Shown here: in pieces, positions 9,340-19,229 of the stretch
Numbering within the stretch: position 1 is the first letter of the stretch
How the letters are laid out: every line of letters begins with the position of its first letter
From: Gracilaria caudata
Taxonomy: Eukaryota > Rhodophyta > Florideophyceae > Gracilariales > Gracilariaceae
NCBI GenBank assembly: GCA_030374735.1
Contig: JASCIV010000005.1
Location: 1 to 64,000, forward strand
Direction: 5' to 3'
DNA length: 64,000 bases
Program-made: the position numbers and the translations under genes
The notes under the pieces: model-generated
Database searches by the model: none
Seen by the model: only the letters and a program-made list of their open reading frames with translations
Told to the model about the DNA's origin: nothing

Positions 9340-10590
9340 TCAACTAGGCTGGGCCTGGAGCGTCACCCGGAGACGTTGAAGAGCAACAGTCATCGTGTCA
9401 TGATCCGCCGCCGCGAAACAAAGACGAAAAAAGCCATACGTATTTGCAAAGCATCCACTTCCAGGAGTAAGGATGACACCTCCGTTTGTGAGGGATTGCC
9501 AGAGATCGATCTCACTTTCAAGGGTCGAATCTTTCAGCCACTTTCTTAAATCAATCCAGAAAAAGAAACCTGCCTGTGGTTTACAAAACGGTATTCGTGT
9601 AACTTTGAGGAAGCTGGCCACTCTTTGCGAAGCATGTCTCAAGCGGCTGGCGCTTTCTTGCAGGTAACCATTGAGCCACTGCTTTCTTGAAAGTATTTGC
9701 GCAAAACTCCATTGAGTGACGAATGAGACTGGTGAGGCAGATGAAAGAATAGAGGCACACTTCTGCAGTTCCTCATTTTGCGTGTACAGCACTCCGAAGC
9801 GTAAGCCAGATGTACAAAAGTCCTTTGACGTTGACCATACAATATGAACGTGGGGTGGGAGTTTTCCTTTGAACACGTCAATAGCGCTGGTGAATCCGGT
9901 TGTTAGGTCATATACACTGAGTGCGTAAGCCTCATCAAAAACAATGTGTAGATGATTCTGTTGTGCCCATCTTGCCAGCTCCGAAATGAGTTTGGGTGAC
10001 CAAATTAGACCGGTGGGGTTGTCTGGTGAAAGAACTATAGCGAAGCGAACGCGTCTTGTGCTGGACTTCAGAGCAGCATCCAGCGTTTCGACTCTCAGAA
10101 TAGGCTCATGATCTGGGGAATGTGCGATAATTGGATGAGCATTCGACAAAGTGACCACGTCACGCGTAAGGGCAGAATACCCAGGTCCTGTTAGTATAAC
10201 AGCTTCAGCTGGGTCGCATAAAGAGAAAGTAAGCACGTCTATGGCGCAAGTAGCACCGGAATGAATAGAAAAGCCTTTGCGATCGACGGGATAGTGACCA
10301 ATTCGCTTCGAAAAGAGGTCCACAAGTTGATCCGCGAGTTCCGAGATAGGGTGGCGAGTTTTCGATGATGGAGAGAGGGCGGATACGGGGATAGGTGGGA
10401 GCTCATTGAGGGCATCACAGACGAGCGGAAGCGAAAGCTTGTTCTCGGCAATTGAGAGATTTATTGGACCGTCGGGACGGAGTTCCGGATGATAAGGAGG
10501 GATGAAGAAGGCTGCGACATGTGGTGGCAAGGGGGCATCAACATCTGGCACCCGCGATGAGAGCTCCATTTTCAGCTGCATTTCCGCCAT
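9340..10590 (-). CDS. class I/II aminotransferase, ACC-synthase-like
   Basis: A 416-residue pyridoxal-phosphate enzyme of fold type I. The N-terminal INLSIAENKLSLPLV resembles the 'GLAENQLS' start of 1-aminocyclopropane-1-carboxylate synthases. The fold motifs follow in order: SPDNPTG at 188-194 (Asn binding PLP), FDEAYA at 218-223 (Asp and Tyr binding the cofactor), STSKDFCTSGLRFG with the PLP lysine about K256, and a C-terminal FRLCFA carrying the substrate-carboxylate Arg. ACC synthase makes the ethylene precursor in plants. Related proteins elsewhere are simple aminotransferases, so the substrate cannot be called. There is no targeting peptide, so it is likely cytosolic. Intronless, with the start at the first ATG. 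Confidence 0.85.
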   Translation of the reverse strand: MAEMQLKMELSSRVPDVDAPLPPHVAAFFIPPYHPELRPDGPINLSIAENKLSLPLVCDALNELPPIPVSALSPSSKTRHPISELADQLVDLFSKRIGHYPVDRKGFSIHSGATCAIDVLTFSLCDPAEAVILTGPGYSALTRDVVTLSNAHPIIAHSPDHEPILRVETLDAALKSSTRRVRFAIVLSPDNPTGLIWSPKLISELARWAQQNHLHIVFDEAYALSVYDLTTGFTSAIDVFKGKLPPHVHIVWSTSKDFCTSGLRFGVLYTQNEELQKCASILSSASPVSFVTQWSFAQILSRKQWLNGYLQESASRLRHASQRVASFLKVTRIPFCKPQAGFFFWIDLRKWLKDSTLESEIDLWQSLTNGGVILTPGSGCFANTYGFFRLCFAAADHDTMTVALQRLRVTLQAQPS

Positions 10591-11037
10591 CTTCGTGGAG
10601 ATGGCTCGTGTTGGTCATGGAATGCTTCGACGGTACCCTTCGTACCTCTTGTAGATATTCATCAACTTGCGACTTGTGCCGTACGACGGTAGCGTTCTAC
10701 TCCAATACTGTCCCCATGCATGGTAGCCCGTAGATCGTTGCCACGGAGATCTACGGATGTCATGACGAAGACGGCGTCTGGTTGGGTGAGCAGGCGGTGA
10801 ATTGCATCCATAGAAGCCACGTGCCTTACGCGCCGTGACGGCACGTGCATGACTGCTGCCTTGCGCAAGTGCGTTCGAAATACAAATTCGTCTCTCAACC
10901 TCAAAGCGCGCCATTTGCTTGTCCTGCAGTTTGATAACTCGCAGCTGCGACTCCAATCGCCGTTCCTCTCTCTGCAGCTTCCTCGTACCACATTCACATT
11001 CAAGGCAACTGGAAGTCGATACCATTCCCGCACCGAG
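10591..11037. promoter_or_regulatory. divergent intergenic region, aminotransferase / F-box gene
   Basis: About 450 bp between two divergent starts. On the minus strand a charged, coiled-coil-looking frame (11088 down to 10615) crosses it, but its second half loses coding character. I treat the region as promoters and leaders. Confidence 0.35.
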
Positions 11038-11730
11038 ATGCCTTCTAAGCGTGTTCATGCCACTCTCAGTCACAAGGCCGTCTTCCACGGTAGCGTTGTC
11101 AAGCCGATGAGGAAGAGCATTGACTACCTCTCAGAACTTCCGGCAGACCTCTCAACTCTCATTATCGACAGTCTTGCTGAACGTGAACTGCGATGCTTAC
11201 CGAAGGTCTCTCATCGCTGGGCTACCTTGTTCACACGCCGCGATACCCAATCCCATTTTCGCAGCCTGGTGCGCTCTCGGTTTGGTCTGAACCACAAACC
11301 ACGTGATGCTCAGTCATGGGGCACCTTGTATCTCTGGCTTCGTCGCGAACGCTGTCACCTTTGCCCTAATCCAGACGTCGCCCCCTTCGTTTACGCTGGA
11401 AGCTCATCCCTGTCTGTCATTCTTCTACCCCAGGGACAACGTGCCGGGCTTACACTCTTCCCAATTTGTCGCTCATGCTTTGCTCGTCTGTTGACAAATC
11501 ACAACGACCCTTTCGTACCTGTTGTCGAGCATGCAGAGCTCGGTTTTGTCTTTCCTGAAGTCTCCCCTGCAGTCGCTCACAGGGTACCAGTTCAAGCCGG
11601 ATTTCTGTACTCCGATATCCCACTTCTGGAACAACGCAATGTCAACGGAATAAGATACACACTGGCAAGACCATTTGTTGCAGAAACACTATCTTTGCCA
11701 ACGACGTCAAGAACTGAGGACCAAAGTTAG
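11038..11730 (+). CDS. F-box-like protein with two CxxC pairs
   Basis: From the ATG at 11038 the protein is 230 residues. Residues about 32-70 fit an F-box: LSELPADLSTLIIDSLAERE, then LRCLPKVSHRWATLF, i.e. two helices and the conserved Trp. An F-box recruits substrates to SCF ubiquitin ligases through Skp1. Downstream are two Cys pairs, C106/C109 (RCHLC) and C144/C147 (ICRSC), in an arrangement that could hold a zinc ion. The frame is open upstream to 10849, but that part has low-complexity leader character and the F-box lies next to the ATG I chose. The substrate is unknown. No LRR or Kelch repeats follow. Confidence 0.55.
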   Translation: MPSKRVHATLSHKAVFHGSVVKPMRKSIDYLSELPADLSTLIIDSLAERELRCLPKVSHRWATLFTRRDTQSHFRSLVRSRFGLNHKPRDAQSWGTLYLWLRRERCHLCPNPDVAPFVYAGSSSLSVILLPQGQRAGLTLFPICRSCFARLLTNHNDPFVPVVEHAELGFVFPEVSPAVAHRVPVQAGFLYSDIPLLEQRNVNGIRYTLARPFVAETLSLPTTSRTEDQS

Positions 11731-11818
11731 CATAAATAGATGCAAATGTTAACAGCTTGATAATGTGGAGTTGGTACGCTCTAAATGTACAATCCAATTT
11801 AACATAAACCATTCTTAC

Positions 11819-14263
11819 TCATCGACGAACACTGCTTGACGCTTCTTCCGCAGACATTCTCCAGGCCCTTAACCGCTCTTGTTCCTCGCTACCTTTCTCC
11901 AAACTCACTTCAGGTCCCAGGCCTTCCCCTCCGTTCTCTTCAAGAGGGTCCATTTCCCCTGCTGAAACTAGTGGATCCTCCCCACTTCTGTACGAGTCCC
12001 ATTCGTCGCCGGTGGCCTTCCCGAAAACAGCCCCCTTTGACGGGTTCTGCATATCCTCACCTCGGTCAGGTTGCTTGTCTCCTGCTGATGGATCGACTTC
12101 AGTCTCTTTCGGGAACATACTTTTCCATGAGAATGACCTTGGGTCTCGAGTCGAGCCGTTTCCCTGTGCATACTGCCTTACTGAGGATTTACTCCTGCTT
12201 CTGTAGATACCACGTCTTCGGTCACCCGGGGACCGCGGAGAGCTGTGCTTTGGTAGTTCCAGTGGGTCTTCGTCGGCGTCTAGCAAGCTTGCTCCGCTGG
12301 CAGGTTCAAAGTTACCTCCTCCCTTACCTCTCCCCTCATCCTCATCCTCTTCCCCATCCTCATCCTCTTCTCGAGGCTGCAGTGGAGCACGCATCCAATC
12401 ACCTGTAATAGTAGATTCTGAATAATTTCTCAAAGGAGCAGGCCCGCGCCCTACAAAAGTTCCAGTAGAACGCATACCAACCTTTTCTGATGAAACGTAA
12501 TCATTTAACCCCTCCTCATCCACAGAATACGGACGGCATCGCGCTCGTCGATGAGTTCTGCTACTCGATCGACTAAGTTTTCTTGAGTCACGCTCCACTG
12601 GTGAATCCCTCCCCGTACTTGATGATGTGTAATCAACGTCAACCTCTTCACGGATTATCGTTTCCATACTACTGAGCCTCGTTTGCAGGGGTTCACCATC
12701 CTTATCCGGTGCGTCGTCGTTCACAGCAGTATCTTGAACATCTTGAATTGATGAATGTAAAGCTGGAATGGGAATGGCATCATGTTCCTCACTGCTAGTT
12801 TGTTGTGCGAGTCTTTCAGACTCATCAGGGACAAGAACGTCTGGAACATTAGCTTTCGAGGATGATGCATGTCGACCGCCGAGTGGATGCCCCCCTGTAC
12901 TTGAAGAAACAGAGTCACCATCTTCACTGCGGTCCTTATGACTACCGGTACCACCAGATACCATGCGCTCCCCGTCTGCTTCCATTGCTTGATCCTTGGA
13001 CGCATCATTCGATTCTTCTTTTCGGTTCGTTTCAATTGGGTGTTTCTGATTCTCTTCTTCCCGAATGGCTTCACAGGCGCTCTTGAATGCTTCCTTTTTG
13101 TAGTTGTCATAAAAGGCATCATCATATATGTTATTCCGAACGTTTATAATGGCAAGATCGAGATCTCCTTCGCAGTGGTTCATAACAGCTGCAAGAAATG
13201 CCTCGTCTCTTTCAGGTAAGTGGTCTTTCAAATGGGCAATCTGTTGTTTGAAGCGTTGAAGATTTAGCGCTTCTACTTGTTGGACAGCAGAGTGAGCTCT
13301 TCTTTCGATTTCTTCCAATGACGCTGCAGCCTGTCTTTCCATCTCCCTCTTGTTCTTTCTGCGCAATATAGAAGGCGGAAGGGGCCTTGGCTTTGCCGGA
13401 GGTGGGACTGGTACAGGCCCGCCAGGTTTGGGTGCATTGCGGCGCATGTGAACCACAAGGTGAACATTGACGTCCTCAGGAACTGAAAGGTATGGGAAAT
13501 CTGCACCGCGTTTCAGAAGCGCTCTCCTTGCCCGAGGTAACTGGGAAGCGGTATCATCTGATAACTGAAGGGCTGCAGGGGAGCGGTCTAGAGTGTCAAT
13601 TAAGGTAATTCGCTGCCCTGGAACAAGTATCCTATCGATCACGGAAGTGGTGGATAAAGAGAGTGCGAGGCGAGACGCAAGGGTTTCACGGTTGCACCGA
13701 AGGGTATGTCCTATTGCGAACTCGGCAGCATTCGCTAGTTGCACGGTAGTTCGCCCCCTTGGCAGGATGGCTCGCATGGTACTTTGCACCAAAAAGCTAG
13801 GTAACCACTTTAGAACAGAAACCGAGTACGGAATAGGTAAGTTAAGATTGGCCGTAGAAAGAAAAGAGTGCGTAAGAATAAGCGACACAACGCGTTCCGG
13901 ACGTCGAGCGGCATAGTGCAGCGCCAAGAAACCGCCTAGCCCCGCGCCATAAAAATGAGCTCTGCGGATAGAGAGAGTCTCCAAGAAGATGTGCAGCGCA
14001 TCGCAAAATTCCGGCACGGACCAGTATACCGGGATGTGCACGGTGAGAACGCGATAACCCAGAGGTGCTAGTTCTATAAGCTGGTAGAAGTAGGATTCCG
14101 CAGAGCCGATGAGCGAGTGCAGACATATGATGGGCTCGGGATAGGAGCGTGGACCCCAGTCGTAATAAATCCACTGGTTGGGGTTAGAATGGCCGATAGG
14201 CAGACGATTACGCGGAACCCATGCACGGAAGTTGGCGTACGGCTGCGAGTAGGTCAGCTCCAT
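11819..14263 (-). CDS. maspardin (SPG21)-like alpha/beta-hydrolase with CUE-like domain and long acidic tail
   Basis: Residues 1-275 of this 814-residue protein match maspardin/SPG21: YDWGPRSYPEPIICLHSLIG, GYRVLTVHIPVYWSVPEFCD, FYGAGLGGFLALHYAA, and RRALLKRGADFPYLS near the end of the domain. Maspardin is a cytosolic and endosomal alpha/beta-hydrolase-fold protein linked to CD4 and Rab7 in animals. In the nucleophile elbow the usual serine (GASLGG) is replaced by glycine (GAGLGG, 106-111), so hydrolase activity is unlikely. A Pro-rich linker and a charged helix (300-340) lead to a CUE-like ubiquitin-binding helix bundle at about 335-380 (QQIAHLKDHLPERDEAFLAAVM). The remaining 430 residues are disordered and Ser/Glu/Asp-rich. 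Animal maspardins are about 308 residues, so the tail is lineage-specific. Confidence 0.8.
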   Translation of the reverse strand: MELTYSQPYANFRAWVPRNRLPIGHSNPNQWIYYDWGPRSYPEPIICLHSLIGSAESYFYQLIELAPLGYRVLTVHIPVYWSVPEFCDALHIFLETLSIRRAHFYGAGLGGFLALHYAARRPERVVSLILTHSFLSTANLNLPIPYSVSVLKWLPSFLVQSTMRAILPRGRTTVQLANAAEFAIGHTLRCNRETLASRLALSLSTTSVIDRILVPGQRITLIDTLDRSPAALQLSDDTASQLPRARRALLKRGADFPYLSVPEDVNVHLVVHMRRNAPKPGGPVPVPPPAKPRPLPPSILRRKNKREMERQAAASLEEIERRAHSAVQQVEALNLQRFKQQIAHLKDHLPERDEAFLAAVMNHCEGDLDLAIINVRNNIYDDAFYDNYKKEAFKSACEAIREEENQKHPIETNRKEESNDASKDQAMEADGERMVSGGTGSHKDRSEDGDSVSSSTGGHPLGGRHASSSKANVPDVLVPDESERLAQQTSSEEHDAIPIPALHSSIQDVQDTAVNDDAPDKDGEPLQTRLSSMETIIREEVDVDYTSSSTGRDSPVERDSRKLSRSSSRTHRRARCRPYSVDEEGLNDYVSSEKVGMRSTGTFVGRGPAPLRNYSESTITGDWMRAPLQPREEDEDGEEDEDEGRGKGGGNFEPASGASLLDADEDPLELPKHSSPRSPGDRRRGIYRSRSKSSVRQYAQGNGSTRDPRSFSWKSMFPKETEVDPSAGDKQPDRGEDMQNPSKGAVFGKATGDEWDSYRSGEDPLVSAGEMDPLEENGGEGLGPEVSLEKGSEEQERLRAWRMSAEEASSSVRR

Positions 14264-14734
14264 GCTGAAGGGTGCGGCAGACCACTAACGGCGTACAGAC
14301 TGGGGAGACACCGAGGTGATGATGCGGAAACCGATGCGCTTCGAACGTTTGCAGGGCAAACTTTGCACCACACGGAACTCGTCCGTCAACAGAAACCGAG
14401 CGGACATCGTGAGGACAGCCACGCATGTGATACACTCTGTATCATACGGAGTCCTCCGCGCTGTAATTCAAAATGAAGTGCTTACAGTATAGCGCCCACG
14501 GCGCATGATAACTGCAAAGGGAAACGGAATGTTTCGCACAGGCACGTAGAACGCTACCCTTCGTAGCATGGATACTGCGGACACAGGATGAAGTCGACCT
14601 GCGAGCCACCTTCTTGATGATGGCCGCTTTACGTATTTGCTCCTTTCTCTTCGTCCCGCGGCAGTGTCGAAGTCCACAGGCCACCACACCAAGGCCCTTG
14701 CCGCTGCCCCCGCTGTTCTCTGTTCTCGGCCAAT
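14264..14734. promoter_or_regulatory. divergent intergenic region, maspardin-like / RTEL1
   Basis: 470 bp between divergent starts, holding both promoters. No recognisable element or further gene. Confidence 0.35.
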
Positions 14735-17700
14735 ATGGTGCTACTGCCAGTTAACGGCATCGAGATCGACTTTCCATACGAACCCTACGGTGCGCAAATC
14801 CGCTACATGTCCCACGTAATCGACGCGCTAAGAAGCGGAAACAATGCGCTTCTAGAGTCTCCTACAGGCACTGGCAAAACCCTCTGTCTCTTATGCGCCT
14901 CGCTGGCTTGGCGCCAAACCTATATCGCTGCTCTGCAAGCTGCGACTGTGGTTGCGGCCTCCTCGTCGCACGCTCCGTTACTGAAGAAGGCCGGCGTGCG
15001 CCCTAGCCGGGGTGCAGAAACGACTTCTGCACTCGATGTCCTTATTCGCCCTCAGGCCAATGCTCATCTCGCAGCGCCGCGGATCATCTTTGCGTCGCGC
15101 ACGCATTCTCAGTTGGCACAGGCCATAAATGAACTGAAACAAACCGTATACAAGCCTAGCATGTCCATTTTGGCGAGTCGCGACCAACTCTGCGTTCACC
15201 CAATTTCCGATTCTTTATCTGGATCGCGCCTGAACTCAACGTGCAGACGTATTACCCAGAAGAGGCAATGTCGTTTCCACATACCAATTGCGTCCACTCG
15301 CCCCTACGAAAACCAGAGCGAAGAACTTGTTAATAAAATGCAACAAGCGGGTGTGATGGACATCGAAGAACTTCGTGATTTCGGGAAGTCACATTGCGCA
15401 TGTCCCTGGTTTCTTTCGAGGGCAGCAGCCCAGGCAGAAGGCTGTGAGATTCTATTCATACCTTACAACTATCTTCTTGACAAGGGCATTCGCTCGACCT
15501 TGGAAATCGATTGGAGCAATGACATCGTCATCGTCGATGAAGCCCATAATCTGGAATCCATCTGCGCTGATTCCAACAGTTTTGATCTCACGTCGTCCCT
15601 TAGGTCTCAATGCGATGCAGAACTTTCAGCCATCTTGGAGAGTGGCATACGCCCTGGGGGTATTGTTATCCCAGCCCTCCAGCATCTTGAAAAGACTGAA
15701 CAAGGTCTTAATGAGTTGATTGGAACAGAGAACCGCGAACTGCAAGAAATCAGGGTTCTGCGAAATATGCTAAACACGATTGAGCACTTCGTAGCAAGTG
15801 CCCGTTTGGATCGAGGTCAAAACGGCGACATCTCGTTCTGCGTGTATCCAGGGAGTCAAATGCAACGGGTGCTTCAAGACAATCAAGGACCTACCGTTGA
15901 TACATATGAGCTATTTGTGGAGCTACTTGACCGCGCAATGGGCAGAGAAGCAGAGATTAGTGACTCCTCGAACCAAAGGGGTATACAGCGTTCCTCTGCT
16001 GCAGGTAGCAGTGCAATGAAAGTCTTACAAACTGCCATTCGCATACTGTTTGAAACCAGGATATCCGGGAACGAACACAACTTCCGCACGGTGGTTCAGC
16101 AATCCAAGTCCAAACAGTCGGCTGGTCGTACCGTATCGTATTGGTGCTTCAAACCTGCCCTGGCAATGAGATCCCTGAAGACTCTGAATTTGCGATGTTT
16201 GCTATTAACAAGTGGTACGCTGTCACCAATGGACTCTTTCGCTGCTGAACTGGGTCTAGAATTTCCAGTTCGGCTGGAGAACCCTCATGTAGTAACGAAG
16301 TCACAGGTATGGGCAGGAATCATTGCTACTGGTCCGGAAGTGAATGGCATACGGGGTGGTCGTCTCACATCCGCGTATCATGCCCGAGGAGAAAAGTCTA
16401 GCATAGAGCTCGGAAGAACGCTCATTAGAATCGCATCCATTGTACCCGATGGACTTTTGGTATTCTTTCCTTCATATGGTTCCTTGAATTACTGTGTGGA
16501 CGTTTGGCAAAATTTTGGCCCGTTCCCAAACAAAGCGAAGCCATCAATCTGGGAACATCTTCTGCAGAAGAAAAGTATCGTCGCCGAAGAACGAGATTCT
16601 TCAAAATCAGCAGCTGCTATACTTGCTCATCGTACAAACGTAGATAGCCGTCTTGGCTCGCTACTGCTCGCTGTGTGCCGCGGAAAAGTTTCTGAGGGTA
16701 TCGATTTCAGTGACGAATACGGACGAGCAGTGATTATCACAGGTCTACCGTATCCGTCCGCGTTGGATCCAAAAGTGATTTTAAAACGGGAGTTTGCTGA
16801 CAAAGAGGCGGCGACCTCTTGCAAGCAACCGATTCAACTGAAATCTAAAAAGTGTTCCTTAAAGGCATTGAATGGTTCAGAATGGTATACAATTCAAGCT
16901 GTCCGAGCCGTGAACCAAGCAGTTGGACGAGCCATCCGGCATCGTTATGATTACGGAGCCATTATTCTCTGCGAGGAGCGTTTTCAAGCGAAGAACTTGC
17001 AGGACAAAGTCTCTAAATGGATTCGCCCGAACCTAACTGTTTGTCCTACGTTCACTGCGGCCGAAACTTCTCTTGAACGGTTCTACTCGGGGGCTGTAGT
17101 CTCAAAGTTTGCAAAGGAAGGAGATGAAAAGAGGCTCGAAGCTCAAAAACGACGAAGAGAGCGGTCCTCGCAACCCTTAGCTAGTGAAGTGGAGAGGGAA
17201 AGTATCAAAACGGCTCAGAAGCTGTTGAGTGATATGAATCCTCCGAAGACAACGGATCGAGAGTTCTTAGATGAGCTGATGAATTTCTCGGCGCGTTTCA
17301 AGGGCGATGAATCATTGAAACAGAAAAACAAAACGTCGGCACAAGAGGCACGGAAAGTTGCAAAATTGTTGGATTTCGGAAGTGAGGAGGTGAAAGGAGG
17401 AATGCTGGACAGCGGCTCCCTACGTTTTTCCGTCACAAGAGCTTCGACGGAAGTTCAAAACAGCAACAAACGGCCTGCCGTTTTTCTTGCCGCTGATGCT
17501 GAAATGATAGAGAATGACGAAGAGGACAATTCAGAACCAAAGAGATTGCGCCGCGGTGACCCGCAAAAGGAGCGCAATCTGACTCGGCACAAAACAAAAC
17601 AGGTAGTGCCAGTCCGAGGTGCGTCGAGTCCAAAGAACAAGGTCGATGGGAAACCCAAACTTTCTGATCGAATCAGAAAGGTATTTGCTAGTCGTAAGGA

Positions 17701-17998
17701 TCAGCGCGAGTTCCTCATACAGTTCCGTGAGTTCTTGACTCAACAGGCTAAGATTAAGGAAGGTATTGGCCCTTTGCAATCGAAAGAAGAGTTGAGGCAA
17801 AATGAGGACAAGGCGAAGCGATCACTGGAAAAAGTGGTCCGGTTCACGGTGGAACAGAAATGTGAAAGATCTCAGAAGTTGTGTTTCCTGAGAGAATTAC
17901 GGGCCAAGGTTCCCTCTACCTTTCAGGCCTTATACGACACGACGATCTCTCAAACACAAGTCAGGATTCTGGTCGATCCTGAAAGAAAAACAAAGTGA
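14735..17998 (+). CDS. RTEL1: RTEL1-like iron-sulphur DNA helicase
   Basis: A 1087-residue superfamily 2 helicase of the XPD/FANCJ/RTEL1 group. The start, NGIEIDFPYEPYGAQIRYM, is RTEL1-like. Walker A is SPTGTGKT (42-49) and Walker B DEAH (268-271). Four cysteines suited to the 4Fe-4S cluster lie between them: about C153, C170, C179 and C223 (ACPW). The later motifs are LTSGTLSPMDSFAAELGL, GKVSEGIDFSDEYGRAV (motif V) and QAVGRAIRHRYDYGA (motif VI). RTEL1 dismantles D-loops, T-loops and G-quadruplexes in the nucleus, protecting telomeres and limiting recombination. The C-terminal third is charged, with a region at about 985-1020 (FASRKDQREFLIQFREFL) resembling the harmonin-N-like domain of RTEL1. 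I see no C4C4 RING or clear PIP box, and the protein is shorter than vertebrate RTEL1. Confidence 0.85.
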   Translation: MVLLPVNGIEIDFPYEPYGAQIRYMSHVIDALRSGNNALLESPTGTGKTLCLLCASLAWRQTYIAALQAATVVAASSSHAPLLKKAGVRPSRGAETTSALDVLIRPQANAHLAAPRIIFASRTHSQLAQAINELKQTVYKPSMSILASRDQLCVHPISDSLSGSRLNSTCRRITQKRQCRFHIPIASTRPYENQSEELVNKMQQAGVMDIEELRDFGKSHCACPWFLSRAAAQAEGCEILFIPYNYLLDKGIRSTLEIDWSNDIVIVDEAHNLESICADSNSFDLTSSLRSQCDAELSAILESGIRPGGIVIPALQHLEKTEQGLNELIGTENRELQEIRVLRNMLNTIEHFVASARLDRGQNGDISFCVYPGSQMQRVLQDNQGPTVDTYELFVELLDRAMGREAEISDSSNQRGIQRSSAAGSSAMKVLQTAIRILFETRISGNEHNFRTVVQQSKSKQSAGRTVSYWCFKPALAMRSLKTLNLRCLLLTSGTLSPMDSFAAELGLEFPVRLENPHVVTKSQVWAGIIATGPEVNGIRGGRLTSAYHARGEKSSIELGRTLIRIASIVPDGLLVFFPSYGSLNYCVDVWQNFGPFPNKAKPSIWEHLLQKKSIVAEERDSSKSAAAILAHRTNVDSRLGSLLLAVCRGKVSEGIDFSDEYGRAVIITGLPYPSALDPKVILKREFADKEAATSCKQPIQLKSKKCSLKALNGSEWYTIQAVRAVNQAVGRAIRHRYDYGAIILCEERFQAKNLQDKVSKWIRPNLTVCPTFTAAETSLERFYSGAVVSKFAKEGDEKRLEAQKRRRERSSQPLASEVERESIKTAQKLLSDMNPPKTTDREFLDELMNFSARFKGDESLKQKNKTSAQEARKVAKLLDFGSEEVKGGMLDSGSLRFSVTRASTEVQNSNKRPAVFLAADAEMIENDEEDNSEPKRLRRGDPQKERNLTRHKTKQVVPVRGASSPKNKVDGKPKLSDRIRKVFASRKDQREFLIQFREFLTQQAKIKEGIGPLQSKEELRQNEDKAKRSLEKVVRFTVEQKCERSQKLCFLRELRAKVPSTFQALYDTTISQTQVRILVDPERKTK

Positions 17999-18100
17999 CA
18001 TGGAGAGAACTCTAGTCCCGGAATCCAGGTTGCTTTTACAACGGTATTCGGAGCTAAACAGGCGGCACAGTGACCAACGGATCATCGCTGCTTAGTAAAA

Positions 18101-18566
18101 TCATTGCTCTTTGGCCTCCTCTGTGGGATCGGACTTTTCGACTGGTTTCGAGTTTTCTTCGTCGTTCTCTTTCTTGGAGTCGTCTTTCTCTGGATTTGAA
18201 TCCTTCTCACCGTTTTCCTGATCATTTTCGTTGCGCTTGCTGAAGTATTCGTCCATCTCAGCATCTAGCGCTGCAGCACGTTTCGCACGCAGCTGCTCCT
18301 GGGCCTCCTTCTTAAATTCCTCTTCACGTCCTTCGCGTTTCGCTCTCAAGAGATCCATTTCGTAATCCAACTGCTCTTGAGCAGTTCTTTGGTAGAAGTC
18401 CTTACGGCGGCCTGTAAAGTGTTAGAGTTGATAACTAAGTTTGAAACGGGCTTGGCTGGACGTCGTGAAAGATGTGCTGCGTACCGTTTCGCCTAGCTCT
18501 CCGGTCGCGTCCTCTTCCGCGACCCCGACCGCGACTAATGCGTCGTCCAGACTTTTGAATGACCAT
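18101..18566 (-). CDS. CHTOP/ALYREF-type RNA-export adaptor-like protein (FoP domain), two exons
   Basis: Exon 1 (18566-18485) starts with ATG and encodes a basic Arg/Gly-rich segment (SRGRGRGRGRDRRARRNG across the junction). A 73-bp GT-AG intron (18412-18484) joins it in frame to exon 2 (18411-18101). Exon 2 has a charged helix (LRAKREGREEEFKKEAQEQL) and the signature AALDAEMDEYF, the 'LDxELDxY' motif of the FoP/C-terminal UAP56-binding element found in CHTOP, FYTTD1 and ALYREF. Such proteins link spliced mRNA to the export factor NXF1 through the DEAD-box helicase UAP56. The last 40 residues are Glu/Asp/Lys-rich and disordered. No RRM is present, which favours CHTOP/UIF-like over ALYREF. 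Total length is about 130 residues. Confidence 0.65.
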
Positions 18567-19229
18567 GCTGAGTGAAGCTGCACCGAAAACGACTTATGAC
18601 AGCGTCTGAGCTTGTCAGATTAAGCGGAGTGGGCTACCCGGCAAGCGTACGTGACAAGCGACAGCCAGTTCAACGGGACTGCACGTTGCACAAAGAAAGC
18701 TGACCTTTTTTCAGCGGAAGACGGTGGGCGGTATCCTTATAACTGTGCGGCGCTTGTTGTCGAACGAACTTTTCAAATACTTGGTTCACGATGTTCGCAA
18801 CTTGCTGGTATGATTGCCAAGCGACCCGTCAAGCTTGGTAATTATTGCTCACGTATTCAGAAGCGTTGCGAAATTTCAACTGTAAGCGAGCACAAGACAT
18901 ATTGTGTCGTTTTTCACTGCTTTGTGGAGCACCCCACTCTACATTACAGTATCCTTGATAACCTTCTTTTGTAAGGCTGGGAGTTGCGGATAGCCCTCGA
19001 TAACCTTCCCTCTTGCATGTACCAGGATGAATGTGAATGCTACTAGCATTGGTACGCCTTCAATTTGTCTTTTGAGTTCCATGAGCACATTCGTCGGCAA
19101 CTTCTATGACATATCATATGGCTTCCAAATTCTGTGAGACGAAGAGAAAGTATCATTGCTTTGATTCTCGAAGAACGACAAACGGAGCAGCAATACTGAC
19201 GCTGTCTTTCTGATCCTTCGCCAAGTTCT
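18567..19229. promoter_or_regulatory. divergent intergenic region, FoP-domain gene / orphan
   Basis: About 660 bp between divergent starts. Small frames on both strands have no recognisable content. Confidence 0.35.

Noticed and set aside
10849..11037. Longer start for the F-box protein
   Set aside because: The extra 63 residues are low-complexity leader sequence, and the F-box begins soon after the ATG at 11038.
10615..11088. Minus-strand frame with a charged coiled-coil-like start (LQREERRLESQLRVI), briefly considered as an ESCRT-III-like protein
   Set aside because: The second half loses coding character and no ESCRT-III features follow in any frame. It overlaps the F-box gene on the other strand.
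11836..12408. 190-codon plus-strand frame opposite the tail of the maspardin-like gene
   Set aside because: A shadow of the Ser/Asp/Glu-rich disordered tail; it has no recognisable features.
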